In this document: positions 10,957 to 20,000 of the stretch, one piece after another
Layout of the letters: each line of letters begins with the position of its first letter
Numbering within the stretch: position 1 is the stretch's first letter
Assembly: GCA_035610365.1 (NCBI GenBank)
Contig: CM069432.1
Span: 78,744,520 to 78,808,519, forward strand
DNA length: 64,000 bases
Direction: 5' to 3'
From: Aquatica leii
Lineage: Eukaryota > Arthropoda > Insecta > Coleoptera > Lampyridae
Program-made: the position numbers and the translations under genes
Notes under the pieces: model-generated
Databases searched by the model: none
What the model saw: only the letters and a program-made list of their open reading frames with translations
What the model was told of the DNA's origin: nothing

Positions 10957-12358
10957 GTTTTTTAAATGCCACTTCCATCAACAGAATCACGTGTAATTGG
11001 AATTTTCTGCGATATTTCAAAAGCTTTTGATTCTGTGGATCATAATATTTTATTAGAAAAAATGGAGTATTACGGTGTTAGAGGCTTAAGTTTACAGTGG
11101 TTCAAATCGTACTTGGACTATCGAAAACAATTTGTACAATTAAAATATGTAAAGGACAATGGTAGAGTGATAAAGGTTTGTTCCAGTTTACAGTGCGTTA
11201 CGAGTGAAGTGCCTCAAGGGTCTATCCTTGGACCGTTACTTTTTTTGATATATATATAAATGATATAAACTTTTGTTTGACTATTAAATCTTTACAAGTG
11301 TATTTATTTGCAGACGATACTAACTTAATAGTTAGAGGAAAAACTCAAGGGATCGTTGAGAATAACGCTCAGATCGAAATGAATAATATTATTACAAAGT
11401 GCAATAGCAACAAACTAAAAATAAATTGCTCAAAAACAAATTTAATTCAATTTCGTGCTTACCAACAATCGATAATACTACCTACTTTATCCACAATTGG
11501 TAACATAACGCCAATTAATAATCACAAATTTTTGGGGATATTATTAGACGTTCATCTAAACTGGAGATCTCACATCAACTATCTTTCAGCTAAACTCAGC
11601 TCCGCTCTCTATCTTTTAAAACAAGTAGTAACAATTTCAGATTTTACTGCATGCAGAACGATATACTTGACAAATTTCCATAGTATATTATCATACGGTA
11701 TTTTATATATATTATTACTATCTTTAGACTACAAAAGACAGCAATAAGAACTATCTGTCAACTAAAAAAACTTATACCTGTCGTCCATGGTTTTCTCAAT
11801 TAGGTGTTGTGGCATTAACTAACATATATATTTATAAAGTTTGTTTGTGGGCAATATTCCAATCTCGACCGCTGTACTGCCACACATGTTTATAACACAC
11901 GTCAAGTCAACCTAATGCGGCTACCAAAGTATAAACTACACATCACAAGAAAATCTTTTGTATACAAAAGCTTAAAAATATTTAATTATCTGCCATTTGA
12001 TATAGGTACGTCAACTGAACTATAAAAACTTTAAAATAACACTTGAATCCATACTAACTCTATGTTTTTTATAACCTACAAGAATTTTATTTATATAAAT
12101 TTTAATAATAATCAACTTTGTTTAGGCTTTTGTATTTATTTAAATTATATTTATTCATACGGCTGGTTAATTATTTAGATAATATGGTTCGGGTTTGATT
12201 GATTGATAAACGGCACCTTGCGAATCACTTACCTTTTAAACAAAAATTGTTTATTTTATAGCTATATTTTATAGTCTTGTTATCTTATAATTGTAGTATA
12301 ATTATTTTAAGTTTAAGGAAATAGATTTTGTTTAATAAAGATTATTCTTATTATTATT
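10957..12358 (+). mobile_element. 5'-truncated non-LTR retrotransposon (LINE, Jockey-like)
   Basis: Plus-strand RT sequence begins abruptly inside the RT palm domain, and a short-repeat tail (TTATTATTATT) ends the element at about 12,358, after AATAAAG. On both sides the minus-strand virus gene continues, so the LINE inserted into it. No clear target duplication was found. 5' truncation is the normal outcome of target-primed reverse transcription. Confidence 0.78.
10966..11747 (+). pseudogene. LINE reverse transcriptase fragment
   Basis: The product would copy LINE RNA at the target site. RT blocks are in order. FCDISKAFDSVDHNILL (about 11,005-11,055) is block A with the first catalytic aspartate. 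VPQGSILGPLLFLIYI (about 11,208-11,259) is block B. After a frameshift at about 11,255-11,275 comes YLFADDTNL (about 11,300-11,325), the FADD catalytic block C. HKFLGILLDVHLNWRSHI (about 11,523-11,576) is the thumb region. The endonuclease and N-terminal RT are missing. The order and spacing fit Jockey/CR1-like LINEs; I do not assign a finer clade. Confidence 0.8.
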
Positions 12359-12859
12359 CGGGTTAGCATCCACGTGTTGTACTTTATCACTAATAATTTT
12401 ACGAACACGATACAGTGAAACTTTTTATACGACTTTTTTCTTGCTGCTGTTTGATTCTTTTTCATACTCTTTTTCATTGCTATGGACATTCCCATACCTA
12501 ACAAAAGTTTAGTCCGCATGGCTGTAGCAATTGGTAGTGCGGCCGTTTTTTCACAAACACTCGCATCCTTTGCTTTGAATCGCTCCCAAGCTTTTTGTTG
12601 CAATAATTTGTCAGCTTGGTGACTAGCACCTAAATCAGCACTATTATTGTACCTTATATCATGAATTTTACAGTGGGCGTCGAATGGATTAATACCCAGG
12701 ATCACCTCGAGCTAGACGTTTTTCTAATTTTGTCCCCGGACCACAATATTGATAGTCAGGAACGTGTAATTCCATTGGAAGTTTGTTTATTAACGTATTT
12801 ACTATACCACGTTATTGCTGTTCTTCATACTTTTATAGGGTTTTTTCTTGCAAGCAATG
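12359..12859 (-). pseudogene. Phospholipase-A2-domain protein of the endogenous virus element (main part)
   Basis: A PLA2 domain of this type helps a virus particle breach the endosomal membrane during entry in parvoviruses; the same role is presumed here. On the minus strand a GPG calcium-loop motif lies at 12,734-12,742 and the catalytic HDxxY motif at 12,649-12,663. Between them, near 12,700, there is a 1-nt frame change that separates the two halves of the domain. Downstream come an AWERFKAKDAS segment and a basic tail (RKKSYKK) with a second frame change. The N-terminal codons lie on the other side of the hAT, at 16,998-17,032, and the C-terminal side is cut by the LINE at 12,358. The gene is thus broken by two insertions and by at least two frameshifts. 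Family assignment is good; function of this copy is lost. Confidence 0.72.
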
Positions 12860-12867
12860 CTGATGCT
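12860..12867. other. Target-site duplication (left) of the hAT
   Basis: CTGATGCT directly precedes the left TIR; the identical octamer follows the right TIR at 16,990-16,997. Eight bp is the hAT target-duplication length. Confidence 0.92.
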
Positions 12868-12952
12868 CAGTGGCGGCTCGTGGGTCAGAACACTGGAGGG
12901 TCACCATAAAAATTAAAAGTGAACTTTAGCTATTCAAAAATTTAACTTACCA

Positions 12953-14740
12953 TTAAACTTTCTTAAATTTCAAATCAATTCTCCTATCTCTCTGATTAGC
13001 AAAATAATCTATTACTTGTTCGTTAAAACTTTCAATTGACAAAACAAAAGACCGTTCAATGCTTAACATAGACAAGGCAGTTAATCTGGATTGGCCCATC
13101 GTGTTGCGTATGAACGTTTTAATTCTGTTTAAAGTTGAAAAACATCTTTCACTTTCCACTGTTGTCATGGAAAGTGTACAAATAATTTCTAATAATTTTA
13201 AACTCTCTGAAAATGTCTCTGTTAGTTTCATGTTTAAAAACAATTGTAGAATTGCAAGCGCTCCCGCACTATTTAAAAAATCTTCACGGCTGTATATGAC
13301 TTCCAGTTCTGATTTTAATTTTGATGTATTTATTTTAGGGTACGTTTTTTTAATGATTTCTAGATGATTTTCTGGAAATGTTTGTTTATAAACAGAAAAA
13401 TTGTCTACTTGAAATAGTTGTGCAACTATTAAGTGATCGGTGTTTCCAAATCTGTGTAAAATTTCCGACAAAATAATATCGCAAATTTCGATACCGATTC
13501 TTCGTTTTACATTTGTATTATCTAAATCGCGATTTCTAGTTTTGCTACTTGAAGGTGTGTTAGACACCACTGATTGGTTTAAAATACTATCTCGAATTTT
13601 TTGAATGCTATTGTTAAACGTGGTAATAAATTTCTTAACAGAAATAACATCAATTTCTCTCATCTGAAGTTGGTTATAAAGAATGTCAACATGAGGCATA
13701 AGTAAGTGAAAAAAATTTAACCAATACTCAAAGTGTTCATCTTCAAGATACTTGAGTAATGCACCAGCTTGATGTATATTACTATAGTCTTCTTCCGTAT
13801 TAACAATAATCTCTAAGCAATTTATTAAATCTGTTTTGTAAGTGTAAACTGTCTCAACACATCTAGTATGAAAATTCCACCTTGTAGGTGTAGCTTTTGG
13901 CATTCTTACTTTTACAATTTTATCTAGAACAGCAGTACGCTTAGGTGATTTTGAAAAAAACGAAGAAAATGCATGCAGATTTGCAAAAAATAATTTAATT
14001 TGTCTATGTTGACTTGTAGCTTTTTGCAATGTTAAGTTAAGCTGATGTGCATAGCAGTGAATAAAATTGGCGTTAGGGTATGTATGCTTAATCTTTGCTT
14101 GTACACCTCCTAGCTTTCCACTCATGACTGCGGCGCCATCATAACTTTGTGCAATTAGTTTTTCTGGTTTAATATTAACTTTTAAAGTTGCCAGTTCTTC
14201 CAAAATAACATTTGTTAAGTGATCCGCTGTTGTGCCCGGAGGATTTATTAATTTCCAAAAACGTTCGTGAATTTTACCATTATAAACGTATCGTACCAGA
14301 AAAACCATTTGCGTTTTATTTGAATAATCAGTAGTTTCATCTACAATAATTGCAAGAAAATTTGCTTCTTCTATTTCATTAATTATTGATTTATGAATAA
14401 TTGCTAACATGGAGTCCAGTATCTCATTCTGAATGGTTTTAGAAATGCCTTTAAAAACAGAGCTATTTTTTTCAATATGATCTTTAAAAACCGCATGCAA
14501 TTCTGACACAAAATGTATTAGTCCGCGAAACACACCTGGATTGTCATAAATGTCAGTTTCATTATGCCCACGCAGTGGTAACTCAAAAATTCCACAAAAC
14601 TTAACACAATCAATTAATTTATTGACAATGTATCTATTTTTAGAAACTTGTTCATTAAATTCTTTAAGGGAATTGCGATAAGCACTATCTAATTGTAATC
14701 TAATATCTACCGTACCGAGAGATGCAAAACTTACCGAACT
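12953..14740 (-). CDS. hAT transposase, catalytic and dimerisation part (split gene)
   Basis: The enzyme excises and reinserts the transposon. From 14,740 leftward, a DUF4371-type N-terminal region (NEQVSKNRYIVNKLIDCVKF, LPLRGH) is followed by FLAIIVDETTD with the first catalytic aspartate and SYDGAAVMSGKLGGVQ with the second. Next comes FIHCYAHQLNL, then TRWNFHTRC, the hAT insertion-domain landmark. The C-terminal hAT dimerisation block is STVESERCFSTLNR-like, in the frame TTVESERCFSTLNRIKTFIRN, ending near residue S/LSIE. It is open to the stop at 12,953. The open frame extends rightward to 14,884, but the first ~48 codons belong to the element inserted at 14,741; the true coding sequence continues at 16,200. 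The family resembles ZMYM1/TTF-finger hAT proteins. Confidence 0.9.
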   Translation of the reverse strand, partial: SSVSFASLGTVDIRLQLDSAYRNSLKEFNEQVSKNRYIVNKLIDCVKFCGIFELPLRGHNETDIYDNPGVFRGLIHFVSELHAVFKDHIEKNSSVFKGISKTIQNEILDSMLAIIHKSIINEIEEANFLAIIVDETTDYSNKTQMVFLVRYVYNGKIHERFWKLINPPGTTADHLTNVILEELATLKVNIKPEKLIAQSYDGAAVMSGKLGGVQAKIKHTYPNANFIHCYAHQLNLTLQKATSQHRQIKLFFANLHAFSSFFSKSPKRTAVLDKIVKVRMPKATPTRWNFHTRCVETVYTYKTDLINCLEIIVNTEEDYSNIHQAGALLKYLEDEHFEYWLNFFHLLMPHVDILYNQLQMREIDVISVKKFITTFNNSIQKIRDSILNQSVVSNTPSSSKTRNRDLDNTNVKRRIGIEICDIILSEILHRFGNTDHLIVAQLFQVDNFSVYKQTFPENHLEIIKKTYPKINTSKLKSELEVIYSREDFLNSAGALAILQLFLNMKLTETFSESLKLLEIICTLSMTTVESERCFSTLNRIKTFIRNTMGQSRLTALSMLSIERSFVLSIESFNEQVIDYFANQRDRRIDLKFKKV

Positions 14741-16199
14741 CAGAGAGAAAGTTGAGAGATGCAACTCGTATAGGAAAAGTGTTCGCTTTTGATCGTATTT
14801 TCTGTCTTTATTTGTGTAAGGCATTTGCCCATTGATCTTTTCTTTGTCTAGCATAAAGGAGGACAAGCGCAGAGGGCGCTGCATCAGTTTAGTTTTATGT
14901 TGGTTGCAGTGATTTGCAACATAGGGACTACTAGGGATTTTTAATTGTTGCCCATAGCTTTAGTTCATAGATGTCGCTACTGGAATCTAAATTTTTTGAC
15001 GCACCTCACAGGCGCACCTACAAAATTGCTGACTTTTAAAACCATGGAAATTGTGATTGTAAATATTTGAGTGAAAAACGTATTTTAATTCGATATGACT
15101 GACTCGTATGGATACATTTTTTAGCCATAATTTCTATGTGAGCGTTGCTGTACGTAAGTAACTTTTTTATAATGAGAATAATGTAGCAATAAGTTATTAC
15201 TTTTTAGATTAAAATAATATCGATTAGCAAGGTTAAATCCCATGCAAAGGATTCGGGCAGGGTTTTGAAATTTTCTGATGACATATTTGACAGTGTTAAT
15301 GGAAGGTCTGTTATTCCTCATCCAGGAAACCTTCATGCGGTGCTGTAACTAACCAATCGATGCAAATGAAATATTGGCAATTATTTTCTCAAGATTTAAA
15401 AAACCTGTTTTTTCAATAGGAAAATTGCAATAAAAAACGTATTCCACTTTCATTAGTAAATTGGGTTGATACGTTAGAAGGTGTAGTGCAAGTTACAAGA
15501 AAAAGGTGTACGATACCACATGATACTTGTTTCCACGTTCTTTTAAGTTTACAATCAAATTTTGGTCTATACGTATAAATGGTCATGCAAAATTTACATT
15601 TGTTTGTGACTAAAAAAAATCGTTAGTTAATTTCATTTTAAACTCTTGTATTGATTTATCTTTATTTAATTTTACTAAAAGTGTAAATAGGATTTTTTTT
15701 GGAAAAAATGTCAGAAATGTAAAATATCCTATTTTTAGTCAGGCTAAAACAATGTTCTTAAGTAGATTAAAATATGATTCAAAACGTAAATAATTAAATA
15801 TAATATAATGTAATGGTTGTTGGTTTGTGTATAGCAATAAAAAAGCAAATACGTAATACATTTTAGAAATAAAGCTTTCACCATGAAAATTTTTTTTAGG
15901 GTAAATGGTGTAAATTTATTTAATTATTATCTACAAGTTTTTGAGCTTGAGCTAAGTTTTTTGTCAGTTATATAATTATACTGCCTGACGAAGAACTTAG
16001 CTCAAGTTCGAAAGCTTGTAGATAATAATTAAATACATTTTTACACCATTGAACGTAATACATAATAGTGACATATTTAAATTTCGCGCATTTACATTCC
16101 TAGCGCCCTCTCGGTCTATCCTCCTTTTTACAGTAGCCCAATACAAGTCGTTGCGAACAAAAATTATACACGGAGTTGCACCTCTCAACATTCTCTCTG
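14741..16199. mobile_element. Non-autonomous TIR element nested in the hAT transposase gene
   Basis: It is flanked by a perfect 7-bp duplication CCGAACT (14,734-14,740 and 16,200-16,206). The TIRs begin CAGAGAGAAWGTTGAGAG and extend, with mismatches, to AGAGGGCGCT blocks about 130-140 bp in (left near 14,873-14,882, right near 16,095-16,104). No transposase was found inside. An internal foldback lies at about 15,904-16,051. A 7-bp duplication with long, imperfect TIRs does not let me name the superfamily. Confidence 0.8.
15904..16051. repeat. Foldback (inverted repeat ~65-bp arms) inside the nested TIR element
   Basis: The left arm (about 15,904-15,967: GGTGTAAATTTATTTAATT, ATTATCTACAAG, CTTGAGCTAAG) is matched in reverse complement by the right arm (about 15,986-16,051). 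They are separated by about 18 nt of TATA-rich loop. The right arm contains CTGACGA, a short GAACTT/AAGTTC stem and GAAA. Confidence 0.75.
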
Positions 16200-16524
16200 C
16201 CGAACTATTTATATGTAACGAAGAGTCACCATGCTTCTTCACCTTTTCTTTTAAATGTTTAATATCTTTAACGCCGGTTTTTGTCCACAATGAGTCACCG
16301 CAAAACAAAACACACTGATAACAGAAAAATGCATTAACTATTTCACATCCACAAATCCATTCACAAAGTTCATACATAGATGTTTTAAAATACCGGTTAA
16401 CATCTTTTCCTTTGTCTTTTGTCGTTTGAATTCGTTTTAATATTGGTAGGGGTCTAAATTGTAGTTTTTTTTCAAATGTAAGAAGGCTACTGTTTTTAAG
16501 ATTAATTATTTCTTGTATAGTCAT
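16200..16524 (-). CDS. hAT transposase, N-terminal part with TTF-type zinc finger (split gene)
   Basis: This is the start of the transposase gene, beginning with MTIQEIINLKNSS at 16,524. It carries the TTF-type zinc finger typical of this hAT subgroup: WICGCEIVNAFFCYQCVLF, a tryptophan, a TGVKDIKHL segment and KKHGDSSLHINSS. It binds transposon ends. The reading frame runs to the insertion border at 16,200. When the 1,459-bp element and one 7-bp duplication are subtracted, the frame joins at 14,733 without a stop, giving an uninterrupted frame of roughly 700 codons. The gene therefore looks inactivated only by the nested insertion. Confidence 0.85.
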
Positions 16525-16989
16525 TTTGAACGAAATTTAAGTAAGTAACTAACACTATAAAAACACAACTATCAACGTTCCAGTTCAAGGACAATTATTT
16601 ATGCATTGTACGGGTATAATAAAATGCAATCTCCAAACGAACTGAAATGTAAATATGCGCCGGTCCCGGTCAATGACAAATTATCAGGTTACATAATGTA
16701 CATTCTATCTCATTGTTTCATGTTGCTTTATATAGCTATGTCAGATTTTTATTGCGTATACATAAAATAATCGCCATAAGATCTCAGTCGAACAATTTAA
16801 AATTTGACCCAGATGTGTACGCATGTGCACGACAATGTTACAAAAGCAAAACCTTGCGATTAAGTTTGTAAATGTATTAAAATTTAATAAATAAATATTA
16901 AATAAAACGTGTATATTGGAAATAATTTTACGTAAGCCGTATTTTTGGAGGGACATTGACCAAATGACCTCATGGACAAGCCGCCACTG

Positions 16990-17032
16990 CTGATGCTATT
17001 GCTGTTCGAACTTTATTCCTCGTCATCAACAT
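16990..17032 (-). pseudogene. N-terminal codons of the PLA2-domain virus protein, right of the hAT
   Basis: Starting with ATG at 17,030-17,032 on the minus strand (a second ATG is at 17,024-17,026), the frame reads MLMTRNKVRTAIASALL. It runs into the hAT target duplication and continues past the hAT at 12,859 with ARKN. This short hydrophobic/basic leader is the start of the gene whose PLA2 domain is at 12,359-12,859. Confidence 0.6.
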
Positions 17033-17060
17033 TATTATTAGATTTTTAAGATTCCACCTC

Positions 17061-17068
17061 TATTTATA
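17061..17068 (-). promoter_or_regulatory. Putative TATA box of the virus-element gene
   Basis: TATAAATA on the minus strand lies about 30 bp upstream of the first ATG (17,032) of the PLA2 gene. It is in the position expected for a core promoter of a minus-strand transcript, though the spacing leaves almost no 5' leader. Confidence 0.4.
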
Positions 17069-17129
17069 CTCACGTACCTATCAAACTGCATAACTATTAT
17101 TAAAATGAGACATATTTTACGAATATGGT

Positions 17130-17720
17130 TTTAAATGTGAGGGCTGCAAAAGATATGAACGGGAAAGAACGACTAGACACGTTACAACCAGTCTAAATAA
17201 CCTCATTACCACTCCCTGCGCGCGGGGAAAGAGATGCATATAGGAACGAGAGAGAACGACTAGACAAGTTACAACCAGTCTGAGACAAACTACACACACC
17301 CGCACGGCTTTCCCTCTATGAAACATAAGTGTAAGGGCTGCAAAACAGATAAATATACGAACGAGAGAGAACGACTAGACACATTACAACCAGTCTAAAA
17401 GTACACCATTTCGAACACGCCATTAAATTATGCTAATACATTTTGATCACGTCTAATAGCCATTCTTCTCGGACACGCCCTCCAACATCCATTATGCTCT
17501 CGACCACGACCCTACAACAATAATAACCAGTCATCTCGACCGATGCGATCAAACCCCTTCAAAAATAACCATTCATCTACGCCTACGACATCTATTATGC
17601 TCGCGAACACGTCGCTTCAACCATAATAACTAGTCATCTCGACCGATTCGATCACGTCCCTTCAAAAATAACCATTAATCTACGAAAAGACATTCATTAT
17701 GCTCTCGACCACGCCTCTCT
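17130..17720. repeat. Tandem and near-tandem repeats in the right subterminal region of the virus element
   Basis: A block with core GAACGACTAGACACGTTACA and ACCAGTCT occurs three times (about 17,157-17,195, 17,243-17,282, 17,357-17,398). Next, a ~103-bp unit beginning ATGCTCTCGACCACG repeats in tandem (starts 17,493, 17,597, 17,699; two full units plus a partial third). Both lie just inside the right TIR with no counterpart near the left TIR. Confidence 0.7.
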
Positions 17721-17974
17721 TCGACTTACCATCCATATGCTAATCAACTACCATTACACTAATTACACTCATACACAATTGCGATGTACATCATATGCTA
17801 ATCAATCACAATTATACCTCATCTACATTATGACATACAATTGCCTTATACTCATTAGACTATGTACATCATATGCTAGTCAACTAACATTACGCTCATA
17901 CGCAATTACACATCAACTAACATTAAGCTAATTACTCAATTGATTATGCTAATTAGACGATACACAGCATACAT
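17721..17974. other. Right subterminal non-coding DNA of the virus element
   Basis: Low-complexity quasi-repeats built on ATGCTAATCAACTA-like and ACACTAATTACAC-like motifs lead into the right TIR. No gene recognised. Confidence 0.5.
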
Positions 17975-18132
17975 TAATTGCACGCACAATTGCGCTAATC
18001 AAACCACATTACACAGTTACTCATATGCCAAGGTCAAAGTGGTGTTAGTGTCCGAAGGTCAAGGTGGTTCTCAAGTCCTATAGCTATGCTAATCCCGTTA
18101 AAGTGGTGCTGAAACCCTATAGATACACTACT
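17975..18132 (-). repeat. Right terminal inverted repeat of the Polinton-like element
   Basis: This is the reverse complement of the left TIR (7,305-7,463) over about 158 bp with scattered differences. It ends at 18,132 and is followed by CATACT (18,133-18,138). Confidence 0.85.
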
Positions 18133-18249
18133 CATACTATTTGATAATAATTATAAATAAAGAATTTTAAATATATTTATTTACCTAGTAAATTTTGTGC
18201 ATGTTTATTACCAGTTAGTTATTTAGTTTAGTACAATTTAGGAGAGACC

Positions 18250-18480
18250 AATTCTTTTGGCATTCATCGATAGTCGCAAGATACCAAAGATGTTTCTTTC
18301 GAACATGCCTGATATCTATACGGTATTCATGAACATTTTTTACTTATGTTATAATAAATAAGACAAGGTATAATATTACAAAAAGATACAATTGTTACAA
18401 GACTAATGCAAATCACTGGTTTATACATTAAAAAATTACATATTTAAAAGTAATTACAAGCAAAATCACTTGAAAAGATA
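18250..18480 (+). repeat. Dispersed repeat, inverted relative to 26,222-26,568
   Basis: The outer block (TTTTGGCATTCATCGATAG, CAAGATACCAAA, about 18,256-18,312) and the inner block (CAATTGTTACAAGACTAATG through CACTGGTTTATACATT, about 18,389-18,476) both recur in reverse complement at 26,493-26,568 and 26,222-26,305. The two copies differ by indels between the blocks. The 26-kb copy lies inside the insertion that splits Gypsy-2, so the two are probably separate copies of one repeat family rather than paired ends of one element. Confidence 0.7.
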
Positions 18481-19024
18481 CGAAATTGATTCCCTGCGCA
18501 TCATATTATTTAGAGCAAAATTTGTATCTAATCGCGTTCTGGTTCACCACAATTTTAGTGTAAACAGATTTTTTAAATAAACTTTCTTAGACTTCCACAT
18601 TAGTTTAAACAGTTGTGTGTGCATGTGTGGTTCTTAATTGCATAAACAATATTAAAAAGCAGAAAAGAATAGGCTTTCATAGGCAGATCTCGTGTAATTT
18701 GTAAAGAACCTGTGAGCAGAGCTTTTCTGTGCGACTTTCTCAAGACGTAGCAAAACGCCAATGATTGTATTACAATCGTAAAAGAAAGGAAGGAGGGTTA
18801 ACTACAAATAACAATTTATGGGACGGAAGTCAGACATCTCAGGTTACCGCTTTGTGAGTCAAACTTGTGATTACGGTAGTGCTAAGTTGTTTTCAGGAAA
18901 TTTAATTTTTTAATCTTTTATGTATTACATAAATTCGTAAAAGTGAGTTTTGGTACTCGAGTTTTTGTTTGAAAATTATCGTGACTTCAGAACATAAGCT
19001 GTGCTGTGTTTAAAGGTGTAAAGC

Positions 19025-20000
19025 ATGGTTAGTTATGTTTCTTGTTACTGTTCCAAAACTCAAAATTGTACTAGTTAGTTGTCTTAATACTTTTACGCTG
19101 TTGACTTACAAGTTTTTTAATAAATTTTAAGTGGGCTGATAAAGTGCTCACTTGCAGCACGAGATGTTGCCATAAAAATAGCATAAAGTAGTTTTTGTCC
19201 CTCTTAAGTGAAGAGTTTAAACTAGTTACAATCAAGGAATTACATTACATCGCTAAGTGTGAAATCTTATGTACAAAATAGGTTTGCTCAGAATTTTTTG
19301 TAACTTTACAAGAATGTCAGGATACTCTCATCATTTTGAAAAAAGTTTTATTTATAAAGTAAACAAAACGCGACTACTTAATAACGCAGTTCTTCCAACA
19401 CTGTTTCTTCAATCAACTGTATGTTCTCAACGAAATGAGATATTTGTGTTTGATACTGAAAACCATTCTCTATCTAAATATTTTATTATTTTAACGTATA
19501 AAATGATATTGCTCGTAGTAGGTACACAACGTCGAAGACAAAAACTTATTATACCACTTTTGTTTCAAGTGTAAATAACAAATTCATTCATAACAAATCT
19601 AGGAATCCTAGAGATGACAGAACCAACATTATGACCAGTCCGTTATCTTCAACTACTTTTGAGGCAACTGATGTTCTAGATACTCCACGAAAACAAAAGC
19701 TCAAGAAAGTATTACATGATGTTACAAGCAAAAATCTTCAAATTTCTAAGATAATTAAAATGCACCAATCAGTAATATGATCTAAGACAAAAACTTATTT
19801 ACTTAAATAATGTGATGAAGACATTAGAAATAAACAAATATTTCTGAAGAGAAAGCAGATCTACTTAGAAATTTAAATAAATTTCATAGGGAAATGCTTA
19901 TACGAAAACTTAGATCACGGCATCAGCATAGTTCGAATCTGAGAACGTTTGCTTTAACTTTTAATTTCTTATCGCCTTAAAGTTATGAATTTGTTAGAAA
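19025..20000 (+). pseudogene. THAP-domain / P-element-like transposase N-terminal remnant
   Basis: THAP domains are C2CH zinc fingers that bind transposon ends in P elements. MVSYVSCYCSKTQ at 19,025 resembles the start of a THAP domain with the first cysteine pair. The second half appears at about 19,320-19,410: HHFEKSFIY, then a KTRLLNNAV.PTLF block equivalent to the final AVPTIF-type motif. Between them there is a stop-containing stretch that may be an intron or decay. About 19,675-19,780 encodes a basic segment (TPRKQKLKKVLHDV) like the coiled-coil region after a P-element THAP domain. Stops break all frames. No catalytic region was recognised downstream. Confidence 0.5.

Larger units (their letters stand above)
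12868..16989 (-). mobile_element. hAT DNA transposon (TTF-finger type) nested in the virus element
   Basis: The TIRs are CAGTGGCGGCTYGT at both ends, flanked by a perfect 8-bp duplication CTGATGCT. The minus-strand transposase is hAT. The minus-strand virus gene reads on directly at both flanks (12,859 and 16,998), which proves insertion into the PLA2 gene. The hAT is 4,122 bp only because a 1,459-bp element is inserted in it (14,741-16,199); without this it is about 2.66 kb, a normal autonomous hAT size. Confidence 0.92.
7305..18132 (-). mobile_element. Polinton/adintovirus-like endogenous virus element with TIRs
   Basis: The element is bounded by inverted repeats beginning AGTAGTGTAYCTATAGGG. 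It is flanked by a perfect 6-bp direct duplication CATACT (7,299-7,304 and 18,133-18,138), the target-duplication length of Polintons/Mavericks. Its genes are all on the minus strand: a PLA2-domain protein (from 17,032 leftward), a core-like basic protein, an unidentified putative structural protein and a capsid-like protein ending near 8,695. Two younger insertions lie inside, a hAT (12,868-16,989) and a LINE (about 10,957-12,358). Removing them leaves about 5.3 kb. No protein-primed DNA polymerase B, retroviral-type integrase, packaging ATPase or protease is visible. It is therefore either an internally deleted copy mobilised in trans or a capsid-only relative. The structural genes contain stops and frameshifts. 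Endogenous densovirus was considered because of the PLA2 domain, but the 6-bp duplication, TIRs and companion genes fit a Polinton/adintovirus better. Confidence 0.75.

Noticed and set aside
12359..12859. Endogenous densovirus (parvovirus) based on the PLA2 domain alone
   Set aside because: No NS1 helicase or parvovirus capsid motif is visible. The 6-bp duplication, TIRs and companion genes fit a Polinton/adintovirus-like element better.
13059..13367. Plus-strand open frame opposite the hAT transposase
   Set aside because: Antisense shadow of a well-supported coding region with no motif.
14741..14884. First ~48 codons of the 643-codon hAT open frame as true transposase N-terminus
   Set aside because: They lie inside the inserted 1,459-bp element; the real N-terminus with the TTF finger is at 16,200-16,524.
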